In this document: in pieces, positions 45,346 to 54,249 of the stretch
Layout of the letters: every line of letters begins with the position of its first letter
Numbering within the stretch: the stretch's first letter is position 1
From: an uncultured Croceitalea sp.
GTDB taxonomy: Bacteria; Bacteroidota; Bacteroidia; Flavobacteriales; Flavobacteriaceae
Assembly: GCA_947503285.1 (NCBI GenBank)
Contig: CANNDD010000001.1
Span: 1 to 64,000, forward strand
Direction of reading: 5' to 3'
Length of the DNA stretch: 64,000 nucleotides
The notes under the pieces: model-generated
The model's database searches: none
The model's input: the letters and a program-made list of their open reading frames with translations, nothing else
Told to the model about the DNA's origin: nothing
Program-made: the position numbers and the translations under genes

Positions 45346-46089
45346 TTAATTATTACGATCTGCGACCGCAGTTCGCACTTTAAAGTAGCCTTCTTTTAAC
45401 TTTTCGAACAGATGCCCTCTAAATGTTCGATCTAATTCGTCTTCGACATCTGCCAATAAAGCAGTAGCATCAACAGCTCCGCTCTCTTGAAATACCTTAT
45501 TTGTCAGCAACTCCCTTTGTGCAGCAAAAAGCAAGGAGTCGACTTCCGTATTGGTAACCTCAATATTCCGTTCTTCCAATAAAGCGACTTCAATCAGTAC
45601 TTCGTTAAGTTTTTTATCAATGAGTTCTTTCGCTGCATGTCTATTTTCACTTTGGGGTACCGATATTTCCTTTTTGACTTCCTTATCAAAAACTACGGCA
45701 ACCATTGACCCTACTTGATTACTGTCATTTTCATGACTGCCTATTGGTGTATTTGCCATTCCTTCTTCATTTTTTTCGGCCAATTCCGCCGCTTTCAAAA
45801 TCTTGTCCTGTAATGCACCTTCAACTTCCAATGGTTTTGAGGTTTCGTCAATTTTAGTTTCTACTACATCAATCGGTAATTGCTCTTTTGGTGATTGTTC
45901 ATTAAAATAGGCAATTGACAGTACCAACGCCGCAAATAAACCAGCTGCAATAGCAAGCCAATGGAATTTAATGACCTTAGGTTTTGACGTAGGAACCAAT
46001 TCTTCCTGAATTCTATTCCAAGCTTCTTCTGATGGGCGTATTTCCCTCGTTTGAAGCTTTTCTTTAATATATTTCTCTAACTTATTCAT
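45346..46089 (-). CDS. Putative anti-sigma factor / single-span membrane protein
   Basis: A 247-residue protein with one hydrophobic segment (about residues 42-60, after a basic KPKVIKFHW). A short cytoplasmic N-terminus (KLEKYIKEKLQTREIRPSEEAWNRI) and a long, charged periplasmic part follow. The layout fits Bacteroidota proteins encoded directly after ECF sigma factors. The sigma-binding role is inferred from position, not from a zinc-binding anti-sigma motif, which is absent. ATG 46089 lies 5 bp after the sigma gene; a TTG three codons upstream would overlap it. Confidence 0.75.
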   Translation of the reverse strand: MNKLEKYIKEKLQTREIRPSEEAWNRIQEELVPTSKPKVIKFHWLAIAAGLFAALVLSIAYFNEQSPKEQLPIDVVETKIDETSKPLEVEGALQDKILKAAELAEKNEEGMANTPIGSHENDSNQVGSMVAVVFDKEVKKEISVPQSENRHAAKELIDKKLNEVLIEVALLEERNIEVTNTEVDSLLFAAQRELLTNKVFQESGAVDATALLADVEDELDRTFRGHLFEKLKEGYFKVRTAVADRNN

Positions 46090-46094
46090 AACAC

Positions 46095-46667
46095 TCAATT
46101 TCCTTTAGATGCCCTTCTTGGTAACATCTCCTTCAACTTTAAATTTGCTTGCAGCATTCTACGTGCCTTATACAACTGCGATTTTGAGGTGCCCTCTGAT
46201 ATATTCAACATCTCGGCAATTTCATGGTGTTTATATCCTTCAATGGCATAAAGCACAAAAACCATTTTATACCCTTCTGGCAAACTATCTATCAATTCTT
46301 GCACATGTTCAATATCAAGTGTCGACTCGATTTCTGAACCTACTGATTCGTTCTTCTCGAAGACTTCATCATCAAAAACGACAAATTGTTTTTTTCTCAG
46401 GTATGAGATACTTTCACGTATCATTATTCTACGGACCCAACCTTCAAAACTTCCCCTGTGTTCGAAAGTGTCCAGGTTTTTGAATACTTTCACAAACCCA
46501 TTGACCATAACGTCTTCGGCAAATTGCAGATCGTTGATGTATTGCCGGCATACGCTTAACATCTTAGGTGCAAATCTGTCATAAATTGCACGTTGCGCAT
46601 GTCGATTACCCGCGATTGCCTTTTTCAGCAGTTGCTTTTCATTCTGATATATCGAAATGATCTTCAA
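46095..46667 (-). CDS. ECF-type RNA polymerase sigma factor
   Basis: A 190-residue sigma-70 family protein with only regions 2 and 4. Region 2 spans about residues 25-95 (IYDRFAPKMLSVCRQYI, FEGWVRRIMIRESISYLRK) and region 4 about residues 125-175 (LPEGYKMVFVLYAIEGYKHHEIAEMLNISEGTSKSQLYKARRML). The start codon is TTG at 46667, since no ATG exists before residue 35 and the N-terminus fits the family. It is followed by a membrane protein gene and an outer membrane protein gene. Confidence 0.92.
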   Translation of the reverse strand: MKIISIYQNEKQLLKKAIAGNRHAQRAIYDRFAPKMLSVCRQYINDLQFAEDVMVNGFVKVFKNLDTFEHRGSFEGWVRRIMIRESISYLRKKQFVVFDDEVFEKNESVGSEIESTLDIEHVQELIDSLPEGYKMVFVLYAIEGYKHHEIAEMLNISEGTSKSQLYKARRMLQANLKLKEMLPRRASKGN

Positions 46668-46688
46668 TGGTTTTTGGTTTGTCTTCTA

Positions 46689-46696
46689 TAAAGATA
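46689..46696 (-). promoter_or_regulatory. Possible -7 box of the sigma factor gene
   Basis: TATCTTTA on the minus strand, one mismatch from TAnnTTTG, 21 bp upstream of the TTG start. A TTG lies upstream at a short 14-bp spacing. Confidence 0.35.
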
Positions 46697-46782
46697 GACG
46701 AGGGTAGTTTCAAAAAGGTTGTCCCACACATGATTTTTTATCGTGAAAATACAATCCGCGAACAAAAAACCACCCTAATACA

Positions 46783-47760
46783 TCATTTTTTGCGGTCTAC
46801 AACGTAGTTGACCATAAGGGAAAGTGAGGCTTTATAAGGGGAATCAGGGTAAGTATTTAGCAACCCAAGGGCCTCGTCTTTAAACGCTAACATTTTATCT
46901 ACTGCATATGTCAATCCGCCTTGTGACTTCACATAGGCTATGACCTCTTTTACACGCTTTTTATCTTTGTTATGATTTTTAATGGAATTGATCAACCAAC
47001 GTTTTTTATCTTTTGAACTGGTATTCAGGGCGTATATCAAAGGTAGGGTCATTTTTTGCTCTTTAATATCGATACCCGTTGGTTTTCCGATACGTTCGCT
47101 ACCATAATCAAAAAGGTCGTCCTTAATTTGAAAGGCCATTCCGCAAAGCTCCCCAAATCTTTTGAAAACACGTACTTCCTCAGAATCGGGTTTTACCGAT
47201 GCCGCGCCCATACCACAACAAGCAGCAATCAGCGTAGCCGTTTTTTGTCTGATAATATCGTAATAGACTTCTTCGGTAATATCAAGCTTTCTGGCCTTTT
47301 CTATCTGAAGTAACTCCCCTTCACTCATTGATTTAACGGAATCGGATATGATTTGAAGTAAATCATGATCACCACGTTCCAAGGCAACCAGAAGTCCTTT
47401 TGAAAAAAGGTAATCGCCAACCAAGACCGCAATCTTATTCTTCCAAAGGGCATTTACCGAAAAAAAGCCACGACGTTTATGACTATCGTCCACGACATCA
47501 TCGTGTACCAAACTCGCGGTATGAATGAGTTCAATTATCGAGGCCCCAGTGTAGGTGCGCTCATTGATCTCACCGCCATTCAACAGCTTGGCCGTTAAAA
47601 AAACAAACATCGGGCGCATTTGTTTGCCCTTTCTATTTACAATGTAATAGGTAATACGATTGAAAAGTGCCACTTTTGAGGACATCGATTCTCGGAACTT
47701 ATTTTCAAAAAGTTCCATTTCTTTTTCAATAGGCTCGCGTATTTGTGCAGCAACTTTCAA
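46783..47760 (-). CDS. Polyprenyl (long-chain) diphosphate synthase
   Basis: Trans-prenyl transferase, 325 residues, extending isoprenoid diphosphates for quinone side chains. The two Asp-rich motifs are present (HDDVVDDSHKRRG and FQIKDDLFDYG), along with GKQMRP near residue 53. Chain length cannot be read reliably; octaprenyl or heptaprenyl is likely. The only start keeping the conserved N-terminus is TTG at 47760 (KVAAQIREPIEKEMELF); ATG for MELF is internal to the conserved region. It stands alone between rlmN and the sigma factor gene. Confidence 0.92.
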   Translation of the reverse strand: MKVAAQIREPIEKEMELFENKFRESMSSKVALFNRITYYIVNRKGKQMRPMFVFLTAKLLNGGEINERTYTGASIIELIHTASLVHDDVVDDSHKRRGFFSVNALWKNKIAVLVGDYLFSKGLLVALERGDHDLLQIISDSVKSMSEGELLQIEKARKLDITEEVYYDIIRQKTATLIAACCGMGAASVKPDSEEVRVFKRFGELCGMAFQIKDDLFDYGSERIGKPTGIDIKEQKMTLPLIYALNTSSKDKKRWLINSIKNHNKDKKRVKEVIAYVKSQGGLTYAVDKMLAFKDEALGLLNTYPDSPYKASLSLMVNYVVDRKK

Positions 47761-47890
47761 CTAAGAGTACCCTTCTTTTTTAAGTTTGGATATCAAAAGT
47801 AGGTAAAAAGGTGTTCTTAATTATAGTGGTACAAAAGTTTTCGGTAGAAGTTATAAAACCACGGATTTAAAGTAATAGTAATACTTTTTG

Positions 47891-48931
47891 TTACGATTTA
47901 TTAGCCAATTGACCACAGGCCGCATCAATATCCTTCCCCCTGGATCTACGAACCGTAACCGTTATTCCATTTGCCTCTAAAACTTGTTGATACATGGCAA
48001 TGGCCTTACTAGTGGCTTGCTGAAATTCACCGTCATCGATAGGGTTGTATTCGATGATGTTAACCTTTGATGGTGCAAATCGGCAAAACCTTACCAAAGC
48101 ATCAACGTCTTGTTGTGTATCGTTAATACCATTCCAGACTACATATTCATAGGTAATCCTATTTTTTGTTTTCGCGTACCAATATTGCAAGGCATCCCTC
48201 AGATCCTTCAATGGAAAATGTTCGTTAAAGGGCATAATACTGGTTCGAACCTCATCTATGGCGGAATGTAATGAAACCGCAAGATTGAATTTGACCTGTT
48301 CATCGGCCATCTTCTTTATCATCTTCGGGACCCCTGAGGTAGAAACGGTAATTCTTTTGGGGGACATACCCAATCCTTCTTTTGAAGTAATCTTTTCTAT
48401 GGATTTCAGAACATTATTATAATTCATCAAAGGTTCCCCCATACCCATAAAAACGATATTGCTCAATGGCCTTTCAAAATACAGACGACTTTCATTATCG
48501 ATTGCGACAACTTGATCATAAATCTCATCGGGATTTAGGTTTCGCATTCGCTTAAGTCTGGATGTAGCGCAGAACTTACAATCTAAACTACAACCTACTT
48601 GACTTGAAACACAGGCTGTTGTTCTAGTTTCAGTTGGTATCAAAACAGATTCAACAATAAGACCATCATGCAACCGGACCGCATTTTTGATGGTACCATC
48701 ATTGCTGCGCTGCATTTGGTCCACTTTGATATGGTTGATGACAAAATGCCCTTCAAGCATCTCACGGGTCTCTTTCGACAAGTTGGTCATCCCCTCAAAG
48801 GAATGGGCTGATTTTTGCCATAGCCACTCATAGACCTGGTTACCGCGAAAAGCCTTATCCCCCATAGAAATAAAGAATTCCCTAAGCTGTTCTTTAGTGA
48901 GTGCCCGAATATCTTTTTTCGTCTTTTCCAT
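47891..48931 (-). CDS. rlmN: 23S rRNA (adenine2503-C2)-methyltransferase RlmN
   Basis: Radical SAM enzyme that methylates A2503 of 23S rRNA and A37 of some tRNAs. The iron-sulfur motif CSLDCKFC (CxxxCxxC) is present, as is the catalytic Cys near the C-terminus (DIDAACGQLANK). The second conserved Cys needed for the methyl transfer is in CVSSQVGCS. ATG 48931 gives 346 residues; the frame extends 24 codons upstream, but those cross the queA terminator. A TACCTTTG box ends only 5 bp before this ATG, so the mRNA may be leaderless. Confidence 0.95.
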   Translation of the reverse strand: MEKTKKDIRALTKEQLREFFISMGDKAFRGNQVYEWLWQKSAHSFEGMTNLSKETREMLEGHFVINHIKVDQMQRSNDGTIKNAVRLHDGLIVESVLIPTETRTTACVSSQVGCSLDCKFCATSRLKRMRNLNPDEIYDQVVAIDNESRLYFERPLSNIVFMGMGEPLMNYNNVLKSIEKITSKEGLGMSPKRITVSTSGVPKMIKKMADEQVKFNLAVSLHSAIDEVRTSIMPFNEHFPLKDLRDALQYWYAKTKNRITYEYVVWNGINDTQQDVDALVRFCRFAPSKVNIIEYNPIDDGEFQQATSKAIAMYQQVLEANGITVTVRRSRGKDIDAACGQLANKS

Positions 48932-48936
48932 TAACG

Positions 48937-48944
48937 CAAAGGTA
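48937..48944 (-). promoter_or_regulatory. -7 box of rlmN, just before the start codon
   Basis: TACCTTTG on the minus strand matches TAnnTTTG. Only CGTTA separates it from the rlmN ATG, which predicts transcription starting at or within a few bases of the start codon. Confidence 0.55.
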
Positions 48945-48951
48945 AGGCAAT

Positions 48952-48982
48952 AAAAAACCCCGACTAAAGTCAGGATTTTTTT
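48952..48982 (-). terminator. Intrinsic terminator of queA
   Basis: On the minus strand AAAAAATCCTGACT pairs with AGTCGGGGTTTTTT (two G-U pairs, very tight loop), ending in a T run. It sits 66 bp past the queA stop and just upstream of the rlmN promoter box. Confidence 0.8.
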
Positions 48983-49047
48983 AGGGTAATTTTTTCTGTA
49001 CACATTGAAGAACGGTTTACACCACCCCTCTCCACACTTTTAGAAAA

Positions 49048-50097
49048 TTAAAGTATCAACATAGCATCACCGTACGAGTAGAAACGGTACTGCTCTAAAA
49101 TCGCTTGCTTGTATGCTTTTTTCATCAAATCGTGACCTACAAATGCAGAAATCATCATCAATAAGGTCGATTTAGGCAAATGAAAATTGGTTACCATACA
49201 ATTGGCAATACTAAAATCATATGGAGGGAAAATAAATTTATTGGTCCATCCTTCAAAAGTATTTAGCTGATGATCTGAAGAAACTGCACTTTCTAAACCT
49301 CGCATTACCGTGGTACCGACGGCGCAAACCTTTCTTTTATTGGCTTTTGCGTTATTGACGATTTCAGTTGCTCTTTCGTCAATCACCAATTCTTCGCTAT
49401 CCATTTTATGCTTTGATAAATCTTCTACCTCAACCGGATTAAAAGTACCCAAGCCGACGTGAAGCGTTACCTCTGCAAAATCAACACCCTTAATCTCTAA
49501 CCTTTTCAAGAGATGTTTTGAAAAGTGAAGACCAGCCGTAGGTGCAGCAACTGCTCCCTCGTGTTTAGCATAAATGGTCTGATATCGTTCTTCATCTTCT
49601 GGGGTCACATCCCTTTTGATATACTTCGGTAATGGGGTCTCACCAAGCTCCCTTAGTTTTCTTCTGAAATCAGTATACGAACCGTCATATAAAAAGCGGA
49701 GGGTTCTACCTCTGGAAGTCGTATTGTCAATAACCTCAGCAACCAAACTCTCATCTTCGCCGAAATACAGTTTATTTCCAATCCTTATTTTTCGTGCCGG
49801 ATCTACTAGAACATCCCAAAGACGTTGCTCTTCATTTAGCTCCCGTAACAAGAAAACCTCGATTCTAGCCCCTGTTTTTTCTTTATTGCCATATAATCTA
49901 GCCGGAAAAACCTTGGTGTTATTCAATACCATGACATCGCCTTCATCAAAATACTCAATCAAATCTTTGAACATGCGATGCTCAATTTTTCCGGTTTCAC
50001 GGTGGATAACCATAAGTTTGGACTCATCGCGGTTTTCTGCTGGATATTCAGCCAATAATTCTTTAGGAAGTTCAAAATTGAAGTTGGATAATTTCAT
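49048..50097 (-). CDS. queA: S-adenosylmethionine:tRNA ribosyltransferase-isomerase QueA
   Basis: Adds the epoxycyclopentanediol part to preQ1 in tRNA to form epoxyqueuosine. Typical sequence blocks are present: [23 protein letters not shown] at the start, [22 protein letters not shown] and the ending [16 protein letters not shown]. 349 residues is normal. It follows aroA by 80 bp and has its own terminator. The large open frame on the opposite strand is a shadow. Confidence 0.96.
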   Translation of the reverse strand: MKLSNFNFELPKELLAEYPAENRDESKLMVIHRETGKIEHRMFKDLIEYFDEGDVMVLNNTKVFPARLYGNKEKTGARIEVFLLRELNEEQRLWDVLVDPARKIRIGNKLYFGEDESLVAEVIDNTTSRGRTLRFLYDGSYTDFRRKLRELGETPLPKYIKRDVTPEDEERYQTIYAKHEGAVAAPTAGLHFSKHLLKRLEIKGVDFAEVTLHVGLGTFNPVEVEDLSKHKMDSEELVIDERATEIVNNAKANKRKVCAVGTTVMRGLESAVSSDHQLNTFEGWTNKFIFPPYDFSIANCMVTNFHLPKSTLLMMISAFVGHDLMKKAYKQAILEQYRFYSYGDAMLIL

Positions 50098-50177
50098 GAA
50101 AGCAGTTTTGTTTTAAAGGTGGCAAATATACAATCTGCGAATAGGGGTTGTCAAGTAAATGCACATTTAATTCAACC

Positions 50178-51431
50178 CTAAACCTCTTTCACTATCATGC
50201 CTAGGGTTTTCATGTCTTTCCAAAAGTCAGGATAGGATTTTGAAACGACCCCGGCATAGTTGATATATACGTCGGTTTTTAGTGCAATTGGAGCAAAAGC
50301 CATTGCCATTCTATGGTCATTATAGGTATCGATGGACACGTTCGACGTAATAGTATCGCTTGATTCAAGGCTAAGACTATCGGCTGATATACTCACTTCA
50401 GCACCCATTTTCTTCAGTTCTGCCTTCATTGCCGCCAAACGATCGGTTTCTTTGATAGGCAAGGTGTGAAGTCCGCCCAAACGACACGCAATACCTAGTC
50501 CAAAACATGTTACCGCAATAGTCTGCGCAATATCGGGTGCATTGCTAAGATCTAAGATAATCGTTGATTTTTTGAAATCCGTTTCCTTTTTGAGGATGAC
50601 ACCGTGATTTGAAAATGTGGTTTTTATCCCAAAATCCTCATAAATGTCAGCGAGCACACTATCACCTTGCAAGGAGTTCTGTTTGTAGGCCGTTAACCTG
50701 ATTTCACTACCTACCTCGGCCATTGCCACAATACTATAAAAATAACTTGCCGCGCTCCAATCAGATTCCACAACCAAGGTCTTATCCGCTATTTTCGCCA
50801 TAGGATGTACCTTGATACGGTTACCCTCGAATTCAGTATTAACACCGATCTCATCTAAAAGTGCCAAGGTCATTTTTATATATGGAACCGAGGTGATTTT
50901 ACCCACGAGATCCAGTTCTAGGCCATTTTCTAAACTGGGGGCGACCAAAAGCAGCGAAGAGATGTATTGACTGCTTATGTTAGCGGGCAAGGAAACCTTT
51001 TGTTTTTTCAGTGTCTTTCCCTTTATTCTTAAGGGTGGATACCCTTCAGTTCCCGCATAGGAAATATCAGCACCTAATTCACGTAATGCCTCGACCAGCA
51101 CCTTTATTGGCCGCTCTTTCATACGAGGTGAACCTGTTAGCAATACATTCTTATTTTCGCAGCTCGCAAAGTAAGACGTCAAAAAGCGCATGGCCGTACC
51201 CGCGTGATGAATATCAACATCACCATCAGAAATGGCCAACCCCTTTTGCATGACCTTTGCATCATCGGAATTGGAAAGGTTCTTTAGTTTTAAATTCGGA
51301 AAAAGCGCCTGCAGCAATAAGAGTCTATTGGTCTCGCTCTTCGATCCCGTAATCTGTACCGAGGCATTTATGTAACCCTTTTCAAGTTTGGAGAGATGGA
51401 GTTTCAATTCGTTGGTTTTAGCAAACTTCAA
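50178..51431 (-). CDS. aroA: 3-phosphoshikimate 1-carboxyvinyltransferase (EPSP synthase)
   Basis: Sixth step of the shikimate pathway: transfers enolpyruvyl from PEP to shikimate-3-phosphate. Conserved features are TGSKSETNRLLLLQALF near residues 28-44, the GTAMRFLTSYF loop, NDHRMAMAFAPIAL and the C-terminal region KSYPDFWKD. The usual NAGTAMR loop reads HHAGTAMR here. 417 residues is normal. No ATG is found before the first conserved motif, so TTG at 51431 is taken as the start; the N-terminal dozen residues are uncertain. It supplies the aromatic pathway also served by the operon at 55.6-59.6 kb. Confidence 0.93.
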   Translation of the reverse strand: MKFAKTNELKLHLSKLEKGYINASVQITGSKSETNRLLLLQALFPNLKLKNLSNSDDAKVMQKGLAISDGDVDIHHAGTAMRFLTSYFASCENKNVLLTGSPRMKERPIKVLVEALRELGADISYAGTEGYPPLRIKGKTLKKQKVSLPANISSQYISSLLLVAPSLENGLELDLVGKITSVPYIKMTLALLDEIGVNTEFEGNRIKVHPMAKIADKTLVVESDWSAASYFYSIVAMAEVGSEIRLTAYKQNSLQGDSVLADIYEDFGIKTTFSNHGVILKKETDFKKSTIILDLSNAPDIAQTIAVTCFGLGIACRLGGLHTLPIKETDRLAAMKAELKKMGAEVSISADSLSLESSDTITSNVSIDTYNDHRMAMAFAPIALKTDVYINYAGVVSKSYPDFWKDMKTLGMIVKEV

Positions 51432-51482
51432 AACTAAAGAAAACCCTCATAAACTTCGATTAGAGAAACGTTTAAATTACAA

Positions 51483-51809
51483 CTATTTAAGTTTTTTATT
51501 GTTGTGGTGGCGGTCGTGGTCACGTTTGGCCTTTAAATCCAACTTTTTTTCAAAAGCCTGTTGTAAATCCACACCGGTTTGGTTCGCCAGACAGAGTACC
51601 ACAAAGAGAACATCAGCAAGCTCTTCCCCTAAATCTTTGTCCTTATCGGATTCTTTCTCACTTTGTTCGCCATAACGTCGCGCAATAATTCGGGCTACCT
51701 CACCAACCTCTTCGGTAAGTTGCGCCATATTGGTGAGCTCATTAAAATAGCGTACCCCGTGATTTTTGATCCACTCATCAACTGCCTTTTGGGCGTTCTC
51801 TATGTTCAT
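51483..51809 (-). CDS. MazG-like nucleotide pyrophosphohydrolase
   Basis: A 108-residue protein of the all-alpha NTP pyrophosphohydrolase superfamily (MazG/dUTPase-like). The metal-binding pattern ELTNMAQLTEEVGEVARI with LGEELADVLFVVLCLAN gives the paired ExxE and ExxD motifs. Such single-domain enzymes clear noncanonical nucleotides. Its ATG touches the last base of the dtd stop (1-bp overlap at 51809), so it is in one transcript with rsgA and dtd. Confidence 0.92.
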   Translation of the reverse strand: MNIENAQKAVDEWIKNHGVRYFNELTNMAQLTEEVGEVARIIARRYGEQSEKESDKDKDLGEELADVLFVVLCLANQTGVDLQQAFEKKLDLKAKRDHDRHHNNKKLK

Positions 51810-52261
51810 TATTCCCTATTTTTAGTATCAATGATGATGGTAACCGGACCATCATTCAATAATTCCACTTTCATATCGGCCCCGAATACCCCGGTCCCTA
51901 CCTTCTTACCCAAATCTGTCTCAATTTGAGCAATAAACTTTTCATACATCGGTATGGCAAATGTTGGTTTGGCCGCTTTAAGATATGAGGGGCGATTGCC
52001 TTTTTTTGTGCTTGCATGCAACGTAAACTGACTCACGACAATAGCCTCACCCTCAACCTGAATCAATGATTGGTTCATAATACCTTCATCGTCATTGAAT
52101 ATTCTGAGATTGGTGATTTTCTTTGACAACCATGTAATATCTTCATCGGTATCAGCATCTTCAATCCCCAAAAGAATCAAAAGACCATAACTTATTTTAG
52201 AAACTATCGCACCTTCAACCACGACCTCAGCTTTTGATACCCTTTGAATAACTGCCCGCAT
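51809..52261 (-). CDS. dtd: D-aminoacyl-tRNA deacylase
   Basis: Removes D-amino acids and glycine wrongly attached to tRNA. The family motifs SQFTLHA (near residue 80) and NDGPVTI near the C-terminus (GP loop) are present, with the start MRAVIQRVSKAEV. ATG 52261 gives 150 residues. It overlaps the rsgA stop by one base (TGATG), and its own stop overlaps the pyrophosphohydrolase start. Confidence 0.95.
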   Translation of the reverse strand: MRAVIQRVSKAEVVVEGAIVSKISYGLLILLGIEDADTDEDITWLSKKITNLRIFNDDEGIMNQSLIQVEGEAIVVSQFTLHASTKKGNRPSYLKAAKPTFAIPMYEKFIAQIETDLGKKVGTGVFGADMKVELLNDGPVTIIIDTKNRE

Positions 52262-53211
52262 CAATTGTCTTTATAAATGTCAAACCTATAATTTTCATCT
52301 TCACCCAAAACCATTTGAACATAGCTTCGATACCTACTAAATGCAACACTGTCTTCTTCTAAAGCCATTTTTACGGCGCATTTGGGCTCATCTAAATGAA
52401 TACAGTTGTTAAACTTACACTGTGGTTTCAATTTAAAAAACTCTGGAAAATAATCCCCTATTTCATCTTTTTCCATGTCGACGATTCCGAAACCACGTAT
52501 TCCGGGGGTGTCAATTATCCTGGCTCCAAAAGAAAGATCGTACATCTCGGCAAAGGTTGTGGTATGCTGGCCCTGTAAGTGTTGCTCAGAAATTTCGGCC
52601 GTCTTTAATTTCAAACCTTTTTCCAATGTATTGACCAAGGTAGATTTACCTACACCGGAATTGCCTGAGAACATACTCGTTTTTCCTTTCATGAGTATTT
52701 TTACCTTATCTACATTTTCGCCCGTCTTGGCGGATAACTTAATACAATGATAGCCTATCGCAGCATACAACTTAAATAAATCGTCGATTTCGTTCTGCTC
52801 TTCGTCGGTATAGACATCCAATTTATTGAACACGATGATTACCGGTATTTCATAAGCCTCTGCGGTAACTAAAAAACGATCGATAAAACTGGTATAGGTT
52901 TTAGGGTTGTTCAACGTTACCAATAAAAATACCTGATCTAAATTTACCGCTATGATATGGGTTTGTTTTGATAGGTTGACCGATTTACGTATGATATAGT
53001 TTTTTCGGTCTTTTATCTGTGATATGACGCCTATTTCTTCGTCCCCCTTCTTCTCTAAATCGAATATGACCCTATCACCTACTGCTATAGGATTGGTGCT
53101 TTTGATACCCTTAATACGGAACTTTCCTTTTATGCGGCATTCATAGAAATCCCCGGCATCCGATTTGACCGTATACCAGCTTCCGGTCGATTTATACACT
53201 ATTCCCTGCAT
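52261..53211 (-). CDS. rsgA: Ribosome small subunit-dependent GTPase RsgA
   Basis: Late-stage 30S ribosome assembly GTPase with a circularly permuted G domain. An OB fold (residues about 1-70) comes first, then NKLD (129-132, G4), GNSGVGKS (183-190, P-loop) and DTPGIRG (234-240, G3). A C-terminal zinc knuckle has Cys265, Cys270, His272 and Cys278. ATG 53211 gives 316 residues; the open frame is 12 codons longer, but that part is not conserved. It heads the rsgA-dtd-pyrophosphohydrolase operon. Confidence 0.95.
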   Translation of the reverse strand: MQGIVYKSTGSWYTVKSDAGDFYECRIKGKFRIKGIKSTNPIAVGDRVIFDLEKKGDEEIGVISQIKDRKNYIIRKSVNLSKQTHIIAVNLDQVFLLVTLNNPKTYTSFIDRFLVTAEAYEIPVIIVFNKLDVYTDEEQNEIDDLFKLYAAIGYHCIKLSAKTGENVDKVKILMKGKTSMFSGNSGVGKSTLVNTLEKGLKLKTAEISEQHLQGQHTTTFAEMYDLSFGARIIDTPGIRGFGIVDMEKDEIGDYFPEFFKLKPQCKFNNCIHLDEPKCAVKMALEEDSVAFSRYRSYVQMVLGEDENYRFDIYKDN

Positions 53212-53269
53212 TAAACAGCTTGTTGATAACAATCCATACAATAACAAAGAAACAACTTTCTTTTTTTAA

Positions 53270-53318
53270 CATTTTATAGTATTATTGATTTGAATAATCA
53301 AAAATCAACTATAAAATG
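53270..53318 (+). promoter_or_regulatory. Nested inverted repeats at the start of a secreted protein gene
   Basis: CATTTTATAGT (53270-53280) and ACTATAAAATG (53308-53318) form a perfect 11-bp inverted repeat whose right arm contains the ATG at 53316. Inside lies ATTATT-GATTTG-AATAAT (53281-53298). TTGATTTG at 53285-53292 is one mismatch from a -7 box. It could be an operator around the promoter, or an RNA hairpin hiding the start codon if transcription begins further upstream. Confidence 0.5.
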
Positions 53319-54128
53319 AAATTCAAACACGTAATCGTAACTTTTATCTGCTGCTCTTTTTTCAGTGTCTTAACCGCACAAGAGGTCATCACTAATGAAA
53401 GTGTTATTCAAATGATGGAATTGGGTTTTGATGATGCCATGATCATTGATAAAATTTACACCTCAGATGTAAAATTCGATGCCACTATCGCAGGACTTGG
53501 CAAATTGAAAAAAGCTGGCGCATCTTCAGAGGTACTTTCACTAATCATGGAGAAATCAAAACAGAACACCAAATCAAAGACCGGTATCTATTTTGTTAAT
53601 GAAGATGGGGAAGATGAATTGATTCAACCTGCTGTTTTTTCGGGAACGAATAACAACCAAGTAGCTCAAAAGCTTGTCTCTGGCCTTATAAATTCAAAAC
53701 AGAAAGCGAGATTACCAAGAACCCAATCAAATAATGTCATTAATACCGATAGACCCGAATTTACATTCATATTCAATCCGGCGACCACGGAAGTCGATAA
53801 CTTACAAAATACGCAGGGAAACCAAGCTGGTTTGTTAAACTGGTGGTTTAGGGTCGCCAGCAACCCCAATGAGTTTGTATTGGTCAAACTTAAAGTAAAA
53901 GAGCGACAAAACCTTCGAGAGGTCATCACCGGAAAAAGCAGTTGGATTTCAAGTAGTAGTGGGGTAGACCCAAAACTTGCCATAGGTTTTGATATCGAAG
54001 AGATCGAGGGTAATAAGTTCAAAGTAACCCCTACTTCACTCGAACCAGGGGAATACGCTTTCTTATATCAAGGCCAAGTACCACAGGGCAGACAAAATCA
54101 ATCCGTATTTGACTTTTCAATACAATAG
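53316..54128 (+). CDS. Secreted protein of unknown function
   Basis: A 270-residue protein with a Sec signal peptide (cleavage near residue 21, LTAQ). After it comes a helical stretch resembling a short-helix repeat (NESVIQMMELGFDDAMIIDKIYTSDVKFDATIAGLGKLKKAGASSEVLSLIMEK). A beta-rich domain follows, with the strands typical of Bacteroidota surface-associated proteins (FVLVKLKVKERQNLREVIT; LEPGEYAFLYQGQV). I do not recognise a named family. It is a monocistronic gene with inverted repeats at its start and a strong terminator behind it. Confidence 0.8.
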   Translation: MKFKHVIVTFICCSFFSVLTAQEVITNESVIQMMELGFDDAMIIDKIYTSDVKFDATIAGLGKLKKAGASSEVLSLIMEKSKQNTKSKTGIYFVNEDGEDELIQPAVFSGTNNNQVAQKLVSGLINSKQKARLPRTQSNNVINTDRPEFTFIFNPATTEVDNLQNTQGNQAGLLNWWFRVASNPNEFVLVKLKVKERQNLREVITGKSSWISSSSGVDPKLAIGFDIEEIEGNKFKVTPTSLEPGEYAFLYQGQVPQGRQNQSVFDFSIQ

Positions 54129-54153
54129 AAGATAACCAATAGTGTTTAACTCT

Positions 54154-54185
54154 AAAAAGCCTTCGAAAAAGCGAAGGCTTTTTTG
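54154..54185 (+). terminator. Intrinsic terminator
   Basis: AAAAAGCCTTCG (54154-54165) and CGAAGGCTTTTT (54172-54183), a perfect 12-bp stem with a 6-nt loop and a T run. Confidence 0.9.
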
Positions 54186-54249
54186 TTATTCAATAATCTT
54201 ATAACGACTAAAGATCTAAAACTATTCAATAATCAAATTTAATTCCGTC

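Noticed and set aside
49616-50116. 166-codon open frame on the plus strand opposite queA
   Set aside because: It is antisense to a well-supported gene, and its composition (Ser/Leu rich) is that of a shadow frame.
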